From Pontivivens sp032464575 (GTDB lineage Bacteria > Pseudomonadota > Alphaproteobacteria > Rhodobacterales > Rhodobacteraceae), in the NCBI GenBank assembly GCA_032464575.1, contig JAWDKM010000006.1, positions 62,001 through 126,000 of the forward strand: a stretch of DNA of 64,000 bases, in the 5' to 3' direction. The translations under genes and the position numbers were made by a program. How positions within the stretch are numbered: the stretch's first letter is position 1; each line of letters starts with the position of its first letter. Below are positions 42,490 to 51,147 of the stretch, piece after piece. The notes beneath the pieces are model-generated. The model had not been told where the DNA came from and did not search any database. It saw only the letters and a program-made list of their open reading frames with translations.

Positions 42490-43713
42490 TCATGCCCGTG
42501 AGCGAGCTTGCCGGCGTTGCGACGTGTGTCCAGCACGGGCGATAACCCTCTCATACAGTGCTTTCAGTTGCGCGCCGGCGATCGTGCTGTCGAACCGTTG
42601 CTCGGCTTTTACGCGGGCGGCTTGCCCCATCTCTCTCGTTCGAGCGCGCTGACGATGCATCATCTCCATGGCATCCGCAATCTCGACCGGGTCGGGATGG
42701 TCGATCAGTACGCCCGTTACATGGTTCTCGATGACGTCTTCCGTGGGATTGCGCATTGCCACAATAGCCGGGACACTATGTAGCGCAGCTTCGAAAACCG
42801 GTCGCCCCGGGGCGTCGAGCCGAGAGGGAAAGCACAATACATCGAGTTTAGCATACAAGCTGTCGCTGTCAGACACGAAGCCGAGCATTTGAACCTGATC
42901 GTGCAGGTCATGGTCGGCAATCATATCAGCGACTGTTTGCTCGACGTCATGGGCGAATCCTGCAGCTTCGAGTAGGCGACCACGTATTCCGGAGATCTTC
43001 CGGACATTCTCCCCGGCAATCAATAAACGGAAGGGCACGCCGCGCCGTTTCAATTCGATGCACGCTTCCACGGTTTCTACGACCGCCTTGGAAGCCGACA
43101 GGCTGCCGATGATGCCGAAGACAAGCGGCTTGTCGTGCTCCGCGACGGCGTGGATGTCATCGGGCACAGCCATGCTGTTATAGATCAGATCGACGCTCAG
43201 GTCGGGATCGAGCGTGCGTGCGACAGCCTGATCGATCGCGATGACTGCGTCTGCGTGCTCTCTCATGAGACGCGTGATGAAACGGGTGCGACGCGGTGCG
43301 CGTTCAGCGGCTTGAAGTGAGCGCACATGAACGACGAGAGGCACCTTGAGGGCGCGCTTGACCAGAACTGCCGAGGGAAGAAGCGTTATCTCGTTGCAGT
43401 GGATAAGGTCGAACGCGGGCTCGGACGCAAGCCGGCGGATCACCCGGTAGGTCGAGGGCAAATTTGATATCTCTCTGAGCAACAGAAGCCATCGCAAGCC
43501 CCGATACCGGCTGAATCTCGTGTTGTCCCACTGAGCGAGGCCCCGGACTTCCGTAATGGCCACGTTGGAGGGGAACCAGCCTTTCTCGCGAACGCCGGCT
43601 GCGGTGACCGCGTGCATCTCGACATCTGCAGGGTCGAGCGCGGACATGACCTCGACCAAGCTCCGCGTCGCACCGCCATAGGCCTGAAACGGACTCAGGT
43701 ACAGCACCCTCAT
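42490..43713 (-). CDS. GT4-family glycosyltransferase
   Basis: 407 residues from the ATG at 43713, where the typical MRVLYLSPFQAYGGATRSLVE begins. A GT-B fold with donor-site features is seen: VFGIIGSLSASKAVVETVEA, LLIAGENVRKISG, and CFPSRLDAPGRPVFEAALHSVPAIVA with an E-x7-E-like acceptor motif. The frame continues 23 codons upstream without similarity. The donor is unknown; it lies 20 bases before the RmlD-like gene and probably belongs to the same glycan. Confidence 0.8.
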   Translation of the reverse strand: MRVLYLSPFQAYGGATRSLVEVMSALDPADVEMHAVTAAGVREKGWFPSNVAITEVRGLAQWDNTRFSRYRGLRWLLLLREISNLPSTYRVIRRLASEPAFDLIHCNEITLLPSAVLVKRALKVPLVVHVRSLQAAERAPRRTRFITRLMREHADAVIAIDQAVARTLDPDLSVDLIYNSMAVPDDIHAVAEHDKPLVFGIIGSLSASKAVVETVEACIELKRRGVPFRLLIAGENVRKISGIRGRLLEAAGFAHDVEQTVADMIADHDLHDQVQMLGFVSDSDSLYAKLDVLCFPSRLDAPGRPVFEAALHSVPAIVAMRNPTEDVIENHVTGVLIDHPDPVEIADAMEMMHRQRARTREMGQAARVKAEQRFDSTIAGAQLKALYERVIARAGHTSQRRQARSRA

Positions 43714-43879
43714 GGCGCGTTCATCCGGGCATGTTTGCTGGGCCAGAACGACGGTTTTCCTTCTCGCATGCAGCGGTCCCATCGCAGTGACGGACGCCGA
43801 ACTCTCGTGGTCTAGCCGAGGTCGCAGAGTACTAGTCTGGTCGAGCTCTCTGCCATCCGGGTAGGTTCCTGATACGTGC

Positions 43880-44578
43880 CTACCGCCTCAACTTCACAAA
43901 GGCGAAGTCGTGAACCATGCGCGACCCGTTCACGATCAGCCGCTCGCCGTTCGCCAGGTCTTCGGTCCACGACCGGAGCGGTTCGTCTGGTTTGCGATCG
44001 ATCGAGACGGGAGGTGTCCAGTGCTCGACCTCGACCGAGAAACCGAGATCCTCGAAGCGATCCTGCAGAGTGCGCGCACTCCATGAATTCCAACCGTGCT
44101 CGTATTCGCCATCGGCATTTCTAAGATTGACAAACACGTCGTAGGGGTACGGATTCACCATGCCGAAGATGAGACCGTAGCCGCCCCTGCCAACGAGCGA
44201 TGCAAAGTTACTTATCCAGTTTTCGCTGCTGAAGATGCTCAGGACCCCCAGCATTGTAACGGCTTGAAACGGATCACCGGAATAGTCCAATTCATCCGCG
44301 TTCATGTCTCCACTAAAGAACTCCGCATCGGGAAGGCGTTTTTGTGCTTCATCCAGCAGAGGCTGGAAGACGTCCATGCCAGACAAGGATACTTCGGGAA
44401 GCTTAATGTGGGTATACCTTAGAAAGTCTCCCGACGCACAGCCGATATCGAGTAGGCGTGCACCCCGAGAAATCCTCTCACCCACGAGAATTTCAACAGC
44501 CTTCTTGAAGTATTCCTTTGGTTCGGAGAAGTGATCCTCCGAAAGGTAGAATTCGTCATATCGGGACGTTTTTTCCAT
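43880..44578 (-). CDS. Class I SAM-dependent methyltransferase
   Basis: 232 residues. Motif I is ARLLDIGCASGDFLRY, followed by SGMDVFQPLLDEA and FSGDMNADEL, then VTMLGVLSIFSS. It probably methylates a sugar or another small metabolite within the glycan pathway; O-methylation of glycan residues is the simplest use. It starts one base after the stop of the HP/SS-motif gene (TGAAATG). The downstream gap of about 165 bases contains nothing recognisable. Confidence 0.72.
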   Translation of the reverse strand: MEKTSRYDEFYLSEDHFSEPKEYFKKAVEILVGERISRGARLLDIGCASGDFLRYTHIKLPEVSLSGMDVFQPLLDEAQKRLPDAEFFSGDMNADELDYSGDPFQAVTMLGVLSIFSSENWISNFASLVGRGGYGLIFGMVNPYPYDVFVNLRNADGEYEHGWNSWSARTLQDRFEDLGFSVEVEHWTPPVSIDRKPDEPLRSWTEDLANGERLIVNGSRMVHDFAFVKLRR

Positions 44579-44579
44579 T

Positions 44580-45827
44580 TCAGTTCGCTTCTTCCTCTGA
44601 AAGTCGATCTCGTGATACGAAGCTCAAGATCTGTTCGACGCGTTGTTCGGCGTCGTCGCTGATCCAGGACACAATGCCACTATCTGAATATTGGTAGTAC
44701 GGTCTGGCCGACGTGGTCGGTTGGCCGTCACCATATCGATAGTGCGTCGGGCACAGGATGAGCGACGGCGTCATCAGTGTCGTAGCCTCGATCACGGTCG
44801 AAGAATGCCATGTCACGTGGCTATCGCAGATTTGCAAGAGTGGGGGAAGTGTCCATTCTTCCGGGCCCGATACGAGCACATTGGTGCTGTTGGCCTCACT
44901 CAGCGATTTGACGATTTCGGTCGTTGCGCTCTTCATGATGGGATGCGTCCGGAGCACCCACAGGATGTCTTCGCTTCGGCACATTGCCTCGCGAAGTTCG
45001 TTCGAGACATATGGATTGTCGAAATGATCAGGATACATTTCGTCCAGCCCCCATTGGAGCGACACCAAGCATACTTTTCTACGCCCAAATGATTTGAGGT
45101 AATCCAGAGCAGCCTGCTTTTCGTCGTGGCATCGATGTCCGGAAACGTCACAATACTTCAGATATTGCAGGATCCACGGATTGCCGTACGGTTCGACCTT
45201 GTCGCCTTCGACGCCCAAATCGTGTCGCAGCAGGTCCCTCGTCTGGTTGTCCCACGTGATGAAGTGAAGGCCCGGCTCCTTCGATGCGAAGTCCCGATAG
45301 TACGGAACGTCCGGAGAGATGTCGCCGTGTTGAAGATCGTAGACGGGAACGCCGCAGGTCTTTGCAGCTTCGACAAGGGCCGGAGTCGGCTGGATGCCCA
45401 CGACCTTTCGACACTGTGAGCCGCGAATAATCTGGCGGTAGTAGGTCTCGTCGATTGTATGTCGGCGTCCGCGTGCCCGGCTTGCAACGACATCCCAGAA
45501 CGCGGCTAGGTTCCGTAACAGCGTCGTCGCTGGCGGCGGCGTCAGCGTCTGGCCATGCGCTCTAGTGCCGACGAGGTAGGACCCGATCGGCGCGATGGTA
45601 AGCGTCCTACAGTCCGGTCCTAGAAGCTCGCGATAGGAGTCGACGATTTGGGCATAGGCGCGCCCCTCTAGGGTTATGCCGCGGCCGTTATCGGTGCAGA
45701 AGAGAGCGACATCTGCATATTCACCCTTGTAGCGGTGCTGATACTCCACGACACCGGCCGTGACGGCCCGGGATATCGAAGAGATCTGCGCTCTGAGACG
45801 CGCAAGAAGGCGAGCAAATGGCCTCAA
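44580..45827 (-). CDS. Unassigned GT-B-like protein with HP and SS motifs, candidate nonulosonate transferase
   Basis: 415 residues, starting at a TTG (45827) that overlaps the deacetylase stop (TTGA). The C-terminal half has LWVLRTHPIMK and later CDSHVTWHSSTVIEATTLMTPSLIL. An HP dipeptide followed by an SS pair is the CMP-binding pattern of GT-B sialyltransferases and of KpsC/TagF-like proteins. The central QWGLDEMYPDHFDN segment could carry the acidic motif. The frame uses AT-rich codons like its neighbours. It could instead be an unrelated capsule-type transferase. The need for a CMP-legionaminate user is the main reason for the suggestion. Confidence 0.5.
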   Translation of the reverse strand: MRPFARLLARLRAQISSISRAVTAGVVEYQHRYKGEYADVALFCTDNGRGITLEGRAYAQIVDSYRELLGPDCRTLTIAPIGSYLVGTRAHGQTLTPPPATTLLRNLAAFWDVVASRARGRRHTIDETYYRQIIRGSQCRKVVGIQPTPALVEAAKTCGVPVYDLQHGDISPDVPYYRDFASKEPGLHFITWDNQTRDLLRHDLGVEGDKVEPYGNPWILQYLKYCDVSGHRCHDEKQAALDYLKSFGRRKVCLVSLQWGLDEMYPDHFDNPYVSNELREAMCRSEDILWVLRTHPIMKSATTEIVKSLSEANSTNVLVSGPEEWTLPPLLQICDSHVTWHSSTVIEATTLMTPSLILCPTHYRYGDGQPTTSARPYYQYSDSGIVSWISDDAEQRVEQILSFVSRDRLSEEEAN

Positions 45828-46720
45828 GGCGCTACCGCCGCAACATCAACGCGAGGCAGCTCCAACCGGTCCTCGGTCCAGCCGACGGGTCGTGATACAA
45901 ATGCGGCCTTTATGCCGAGCTCCTTCAGCACGGACTTCGAGTGGTCATTGTATCTACCACATGGATAGGCGGCGATACGGATGGTCTCGCCGATGATGTT
46001 TTCGAGGAATGCCTTGTTCCGTGCAAATTCCTCGTACTGGTCGGCGCGACTCATTTTCCCGAGGTCCATCGGGTGCGTGTGCGTATGCAAGCCGATGGCA
46101 TGTCCACGCCTTTGGATATCTCGGATCTTGTCCGTGTCGAGCCAAAGGTCGTCGTCTGAATAGTCACTCCAGTCACAGCCACGGTCTCGCATCATGCGGC
46201 TCAGCACCGCATGATTGCCGTCATGCCCAAGTACCACGTCACGGAGATATCGATGCCGTCGATCGGGGTGGGAATAGAAGGCAAATTCAGCAAGGAACTC
46301 CTCCGGCATACTCGGCAGAACTCGAGTATTCATCTCAATTTTTGCTGCTGTTTCGTAAACTCCATAGAACGCCTCGTCGTTCGGAAAGGCCGTTTTCTGG
46401 AATGCTTTAGCGCTCAAAAGGATGTCGTAGCCGCGTTCCAGAGGAAGCGTATGGACAAAGAACGCACCCTTGAGGCCTTCCTCGTCAAGCCAATCAAGCG
46501 CCAGCGACCAGTGAGAAAAATGGCCGTCGTCGAAGGACGGGAACCACGTTGGCGACGTGATCAGCCGATCAGATAGTGTTTTTGGGTCAACCGCGTCCCG
46601 AGTTGCCCCATGCCTTTGGACCATGCGCCGAAACCGATCCCGCGCAACCACGTCAGCGGGCGGGCGATCTGAGTCAGACAGCGCATGGAGCATAACGGGA
46701 AGAAGTCCGTCGCTGATCAT
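45824..46720 (-). CDS. NodB-type polysaccharide deacetylase
   Basis: About 298 residues from the ATG at 46720; an ATG at 46762 is possible. NodB motifs are present: SFDDGHFSHW (motif 1, Asp-Asp), IGLHTHTHPMD (metal histidines), and AYPCGRYND (motif 3). The family de-N-acetylates or de-O-acylates sugar polymers or lipid-linked units. No signal peptide is seen, so it may act on cytoplasmic intermediates. It is the first gene of the minus-strand half of the island. Confidence 0.78.
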   Translation of the reverse strand: MISDGLLPVMLHALSDSDRPPADVVARDRFRRMVQRHGATRDAVDPKTLSDRLITSPTWFPSFDDGHFSHWSLALDWLDEEGLKGAFFVHTLPLERGYDILLSAKAFQKTAFPNDEAFYGVYETAAKIEMNTRVLPSMPEEFLAEFAFYSHPDRRHRYLRDVVLGHDGNHAVLSRMMRDRGCDWSDYSDDDLWLDTDKIRDIQRRGHAIGLHTHTHPMDLGKMSRADQYEEFARNKAFLENIIGETIRIAAYPCGRYNDHSKSVLKELGIKAAFVSRPVGWTEDRLELPRVDVAAVAP

Positions 46721-47128
46721 ATTTCGCGCACCGCATGGTTGCCTCGCCGGAGGCTGTGTCATAGCGCGCCCGCAAGCAGACGTGCAACGGGTCGCGGAGG
46801 CCGAGTGATCTGACCTGCATCAGCCGAAGCCCTTGCATTGCCGATTGCCCAGCTTTCTTGACGTGCGGGTCGTTGGGCGGTGCCGCCAGTCGGAACTGTC
46901 TTCGCGGGGCACTCTGACCGGCCGGCAGCTCGCTGAAAGCGATCTGACTTCCCCTCGAGCTCACGAAAGACGAATACGCCGCATCGCTTCGAGATTGATC
47001 AGAGCCGGACCGTCAAGCCGTTCTCATGGCACAGCTTCGGGCTCCGGCCGTCATCTAAGCTTCACTAAACTGAAAAAAATAGTCACACGATCCCCCCTAG
47101 CGTCCCGGCGAATTCTCGCGGAGGGACG
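46721..47128. other. Gap at the right end of the island
   Basis: About 400 bases with no credible gene. The composition moves from island-like to core-like. The AT-rich stretch near 47064-47086 (CTTCACTAAACTG then AAAAAAATAGTCACAC) is probably the phnC promoter. I searched by eye for a copy of the tRNA-Gly 3' end and found none. Confidence 0.6.
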
Positions 47129-47944
47129 ATGCTCCAGATCGATGGACTGACCAAGCGTTTCGGTAGCAATGCGGCCGTCGACAACGTGTCCCTGCGCGTG
47201 GACGAAGCCTGCATGATCGGTGTGATCGGGCGTTCGGGCGCCGGCAAGTCGACGCTTCTGCGCATGCTCAACCGCCTGACCGATTCCACCGAAGGGCGGA
47301 TCGTGTTCGAGGGGCAGGACGTCACCGCGCTCAACGGCGCGGCGAAGCGGCGCTGGCAGTCGGACTGCGCGATGATCTTCCAGCAGTTCAACCTCGTGCC
47401 GCGGATGGACGTGGTCTCCAACGTGCTGCACGGCACGCTCAACCGCCGCTCGACGCTGGCGACGATGTTCAACCTCTTCCCGCAGGCCGACATCCGGCGG
47501 GCGATCGACATTCTCGACCGGCTCGGCATCGCGGAGCAGGCGCCCAAGCGGGCCGAGGCGCTGTCCGGCGGACAGCAGCAGCGCGTCGCCATCGCCCGCG
47601 CCCTGATGCAGGACCCCAGGATCATCCTCGCCGACGAGCCCATCGCCTCGCTCGACCCGATGAACGCGCAGATCGTCATGCAGGCGCTGCGCCGGATCCA
47701 CGAGGAGGACGGGCGCACCGTCATCTGCAACCTGCACACGCTCGACACCGCGCGGCGCTATTGCGACCGGGTGATCGGGATGCGCGCGGGTCGCGTCGTC
47801 TTCGACGGCACGCCGGAGCTGCTGACCACCGACATGGCGCGCGAGATCTACGGCGCGGATGAGACGTTCTCGGAGGAGGCGACCTCCACCGAGATCGAGA
47901 CGCTCGACGGCCGCGCGGCCCGAGAAGCGCTCGCCACCCTCTGA
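47129..47944 (+). CDS. phnC: Phosphonate ABC transporter ATP-binding protein
   Basis: 271 residues. Walker A is GRSGAGKSTLLRML, the signature LSGGQQQRVAIARAL, Walker B IILADEPIASLDP. A GGAGGGAC box precedes the ATG. It powers uptake of phosphonates or phosphate esters. It is first of phnC-D-E1-E2, the usual order. The long C-terminal tail after the TTDMAREIYG segment is typical of PhnC. Confidence 0.93.
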   Translation: MLQIDGLTKRFGSNAAVDNVSLRVDEACMIGVIGRSGAGKSTLLRMLNRLTDSTEGRIVFEGQDVTALNGAAKRRWQSDCAMIFQQFNLVPRMDVVSNVLHGTLNRRSTLATMFNLFPQADIRRAIDILDRLGIAEQAPKRAEALSGGQQQRVAIARALMQDPRIILADEPIASLDPMNAQIVMQALRRIHEEDGRTVICNLHTLDTARRYCDRVIGMRAGRVVFDGTPELLTTDMAREIYGADETFSEEATSTEIETLDGRAAREALATL

Positions 47945-48007
47945 CCCATCACCCGCTTCGCCCCGTCCGACAGGGACGGCGGGGCACAACCTCGGAGAGA
48001 GACCACC

Positions 48008-48913
48008 ATGAAGAAGCTTCTGACGGCCCTCGCGGCCACCACCGTGCTCGCGACCCCCGCGCTGGCGCAGGGGATCGAGGAGTTCAACATCGGCCTGCTG
48101 GGCGGTGAGAACGCGCAGGACCGCCTGTCCAACAACGAGTGCCTGCGCGCCTATGCCGAGGAAGCGCTGGGCGTGCCGGTCTCGCTCTTCGCCCCGGCCG
48201 ACTACAACGGCGTGATGCAGGGCCTTCTGGGTGGCACCATCCAGATGGCCTGGCTCGGCGCGTCCTCCTATGCCGGCGTCTACGTGCAGAACCCCGACGC
48301 GGTCGAGCCGGTGCTGGTCAAGACCAACCTCGACGGCTCGTTCTCCTACCACTCCGTCGGCTTCGCCCGCGCGGATGCGGCCATCGAGAGCCTGACGGAC
48401 ATGGAAGGCAAGGTCTTCGGCTTCGGCGACCCGAACTCCACCTCCGGCTTCCTGATCCCGTCCATCGAGATCCCGCAGGAAGCCGACGAGATCACCATGG
48501 AGCCCGGCGACTATTTCGGTGACGTCGTGTTCACCGGCGGTCACGAGCAGACCATCGTCGCGGTCGCCAACGGCGACATCGACGCGGGCGTGACCTGGGC
48601 CGACGGCCTGGGCGAGTGGGAAGACGGCTACAACTCCGGCGCGCTGCGCCGCGCGGTGGATGCCGGCCTCGTCGACATGAACGACCTCGTCCAGATCTGG
48701 ATGTCGAAGCCGATCCCGGAGGGCCCGGTCGTGCTGGCACAGGACCTGCCGCAGGACGTCAAGGACACCATGACCGAGCTGGTGCAGAACCTGCACGAGA
48801 ACGACCCCGACTGCGCCTACGGCGTGGCGGCGGGTGACACCGCGGGCTTCACCCCGATCACCCACGAAGCCTACGAGACGATCATCGAAGTGCGCCGCGC
48901 GCGCTCCGAGTAA
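48008..48913 (+). CDS. phnD: Phosphonate ABC transporter periplasmic binding protein
   Basis: 301 residues with a signal peptide (MKKLLTALAATTVLATPALAQ). The body is that of PhnD: FNIGLLGGENAQDRL, YNGVMQGLLGGTIQMAWLGASSYAG, FGFGDPNSTSGFLIPSIEI and ITWADG-type domain in variant (VTWADGLGEWEDGY). It binds phosphonates in the periplasm. A GAGAGA box lies just before the start. A strong hairpin with a T-run follows the stop. Confidence 0.95.
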   Translation: MKKLLTALAATTVLATPALAQGIEEFNIGLLGGENAQDRLSNNECLRAYAEEALGVPVSLFAPADYNGVMQGLLGGTIQMAWLGASSYAGVYVQNPDAVEPVLVKTNLDGSFSYHSVGFARADAAIESLTDMEGKVFGFGDPNSTSGFLIPSIEIPQEADEITMEPGDYFGDVVFTGGHEQTIVAVANGDIDAGVTWADGLGEWEDGYNSGALRRAVDAGLVDMNDLVQIWMSKPIPEGPVVLAQDLPQDVKDTMTELVQNLHENDPDCAYGVAAGDTAGFTPITHEAYETIIEVRRARSE

Positions 48914-48924
48914 TCGGCACCAGT

Positions 48925-48958
48925 GGAGCCCCGGCACGTCCGGGGCTCCGCGCTTTTT
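48925..48958 (+). terminator. Intrinsic hairpin between phnD and phnE1
   Basis: A perfect 10-bp stem (GGAGCCCCGG at 48925-48934 with CCGGGGCTCC at 48940-48949) is followed by TTTTT at 48954-48958. Location inside the operon suggests partial termination or mRNA 3'-end protection, giving more phnD than permease. Confidence 0.75.
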
Positions 48959-48971
48959 GTGGGCGGACCCG

Positions 48972-49841
48972 ATGAGCGACACCACCCTGACCGCTGCCAC
49001 CCCCGGCGGACGCTACGAGAGCTACATGGCCGAACTGCGCACGCGGCGGCTGTGGAGCACCGTGCTGCTCGCCGTCTTCATCGCGCTGATGGTCGCGGGC
49101 TTCCTGATCGCGAACGAGCGCAATGCCGGCGGCTTCTGGGCCGGGATCGGCAACATCTTCGGTTTCCCGGCCGACGTGGTGAGCGAGGCGTGGCGCAAGC
49201 GCGACGAGCTGCCGGGCTACCTCGTCGAGTATTTCCCGTCGCTGGTCGAGACCATCAACATCGCCGCCGCCTCGACCCTGATCGGCGCGGTCTTTGGCGC
49301 GATCTTCGCGTTCCTGTCGACCCGCGGGCTCGCACTTTATCCGCGGCTGATCCCGCTCTTCCGCCGCTTCCTCGACTTCCTGCGCGCGGTCCCGGACATC
49401 GTGATCGCGCTGATCCTCATCTTTATCCTCGGCGGCGGCCCGGTGCCCGCGATGATCGCCATCGCGCTGCATTCCGTCGGCGCGCTGGGCAAGCTCTTTT
49501 CCGAAGTGGCGGAGAATGCGAGCCTCGGCCCCGTCGAAGGGCTGCAATCGACCGGTGCGAACTGGACCCAGCGCATGTGGCTGGGCGTGATCCCGCAGGT
49601 CGCCCCGAACTTCCTAAGCTATGCTCTGCTGCGCTTCGAGATCAACGTGCGCGCCTCGGCCATCCTCGGCTTCGTCGGCGCGGGCGGCATCGGCTACGAC
49701 CTGCGCAACACGATCTCCTGGGGGCAGGGGCAGTTCGACAAGGCGGCCGCGATCTTCATCCTCCTGTTCCTCACCATCGTGGTGATCGACCAGGTCTCCA
49801 GCCACTTCCGCAACCGACTGGTGCATGGAGACGCGCGATGA
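48972..49841 (+). CDS. phnE: Phosphonate ABC transporter permease 1
   Basis: 289 residues from the ATG at 48972. PhnE-type permease with about six membrane segments; the EAA loop is seen in EGLQSTGANWTQRMWLGVIPQ. The N-terminal RRLWSTVLLAVFIALMVAGFL is the first helix. It starts shortly after the phnD hairpin and ends with an ATGA overlap with the second permease. Together they form a heterodimeric channel. Confidence 0.93.
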   Translation: MSDTTLTAATPGGRYESYMAELRTRRLWSTVLLAVFIALMVAGFLIANERNAGGFWAGIGNIFGFPADVVSEAWRKRDELPGYLVEYFPSLVETINIAAASTLIGAVFGAIFAFLSTRGLALYPRLIPLFRRFLDFLRAVPDIVIALILIFILGGGPVPAMIAIALHSVGALGKLFSEVAENASLGPVEGLQSTGANWTQRMWLGVIPQVAPNFLSYALLRFEINVRASAILGFVGAGGIGYDLRNTISWGQGQFDKAAAIFILLFLTIVVIDQVSSHFRNRLVHGDAR

Positions 49842-51145
49842 GTGCCGAGGCCCTGAGCACCGACGACCGCTACGCGACCGCCGACCGGCTGTTCCGCCGC
49901 AAGCGGATCATGTCCTTCGGCCTGCCGGCCGTGATCCTCGCCTACTGCATCTACATCTTCGTCGCCTTCGACATGGCCGAGGTCTTCTCGGACGCCAACG
50001 GGGACAACGGACGCGCTCTGGTCGGCGACACCTACAGCTACAAGGTGCACGTGACGCGCGACAACCGCTCCGGCGAGGTCGGCGTCGCCATCGAGGGCGA
50101 GCGCAAGGGTCGCTACCCGCAGGGCGAGGGGCCGGACTGGGTCGATCTGGGCGAGGAGACGGTGATCGACCTCGGCGACGGGCACATCGTCACCTACGGG
50201 CCGGAGGTCGTGACCTACGACATTCCGGGCTACGGCCTCATCACCGCGCAACCCGGGCGACAGGGCGCGCAGGCGACCTTCCCGACGGAGGAGCTGCCGG
50301 AGTGGATCAACGCCTCGCGCAACCGCGTCGCGATCACGACGGAGGCAGGGCGGCTCACCATCACCCGCAACCGGACCGAGGTCTTCCGCTATTTCGGCGG
50401 GTGGGAGCTCTTCTTCTTCACGCTCGACAGTCCCTATCACGGGCTGAGCTGGGGCGAGATTGGCAGCCGCGCGTTCACGGGCGAGGCGGGGGCGATCCTC
50501 GACGATTTCTGGACCAACGACATGTGGCGCCACGCCGACGTCGCCTGGGCCATCGGGGAGACGATCCTGATGGCGTTCCTCGGCACCATGGGGGCCGCGA
50601 TCTTTGCGCTGCCGCTGGCGTTCCTTGCGGCGAAGAACTTCGCGCCACTGGGGGCCGCGCGGTTCTTCGTGCGCCGGGTCTTCGACTTCCTGCGCGGGGT
50701 GGACGGCCTGATCTGGACCATCGTCCTCTCCCGCGCGTTCGGCCCCGGGCCGCTGACCGGAACGCTCGCGATCCTGCTGACGGACACGGGCTCCTTCGGC
50801 AAGCTCTTCTCCGAGGCGCTGGAGAACGTGGATGGCAAGCAGATCGAGGGCATCCGCTCGACCGGGGCGAAGCCGCTGCAACGCTACCGCTTCGGCGTCA
50901 TCCCGCAGATCACGCCGGTGCTGATGAGCCAGATCCTCTACTTCCTCGAGTCCAACACCCGTTCGGCCACCATCATCGGCGCGATCACCGGGGGTGGCAT
51001 CGGGCTGTTGCTCACCCAGGCGATCATTACGCAGAAGGATTGGGAGGAGGTGACCTACTACATCGTCCTCATCGTCCTGATGGTGATGCTGATGGACACC
51101 GTTTCCGGCTGGCTGCGGCAGCGGCTGATCCGCGGCAGGGGCTGA
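49838..51145 (+). CDS. phnE: Phosphonate ABC transporter permease 2 with large periplasmic insertion
   Basis: 435 residues, long for a PhnE (usually about 260-290). After the first helix (SFGLPAVILAYCIYIFVAF) comes a soluble, beta-rich region of about 150 residues (YSYKVHVTRDNRSGEVGVAI, then VTYGPEVVTYDIPGYGLITA, TTEAGRLTITRNRTE). The permease core follows (AWAIGETILMAFLGTMGAA; EGIRSTGAKPLQRYRFGVIPQ; ATIIGAITGGGIGLLL). The insert is probably periplasmic. Its role is unknown. The start overlaps the phnE1 stop. Confidence 0.9.
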   Translation: MSAEALSTDDRYATADRLFRRKRIMSFGLPAVILAYCIYIFVAFDMAEVFSDANGDNGRALVGDTYSYKVHVTRDNRSGEVGVAIEGERKGRYPQGEGPDWVDLGEETVIDLGDGHIVTYGPEVVTYDIPGYGLITAQPGRQGAQATFPTEELPEWINASRNRVAITTEAGRLTITRNRTEVFRYFGGWELFFFTLDSPYHGLSWGEIGSRAFTGEAGAILDDFWTNDMWRHADVAWAIGETILMAFLGTMGAAIFALPLAFLAAKNFAPLGAARFFVRRVFDFLRGVDGLIWTIVLSRAFGPGPLTGTLAILLTDTGSFGKLFSEALENVDGKQIEGIRSTGAKPLQRYRFGVIPQITPVLMSQILYFLESNTRSATIIGAITGGGIGLLLTQAIITQKDWEEVTYYIVLIVLMVMLMDTVSGWLRQRLIRGRG

Positions 51146-51147
51146 GC

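Noticed and set aside
25776..46720. Integrase or transposase in the glycan island
   Set aside because: Every substantial frame was read and none resembles a recombinase.
47060..47100. Possible Pho box before phnC
   Set aside because: The AT-rich stretch has GTCACAC once, but no second half site at the right spacing.
46721..47128. Possible attR copy of the tRNA-Gly 3' end at the island's right border
   Set aside because: I looked for GAATCTCATCGCCCGCTCCA and shorter parts; only a trivial match was seen.
46833..47150. 105-codon plus-strand frame before phnC
   Set aside because: The translation is Arg/Ser-rich with no motif, and it overlaps the phnC start in another frame.
47051..49000. Long minus-strand open frame (about 649 codons) opposite phnC and phnD
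   Set aside because: It is the antisense shadow of two clear genes in very GC-rich DNA; the translation is low-complexity and has no family features.
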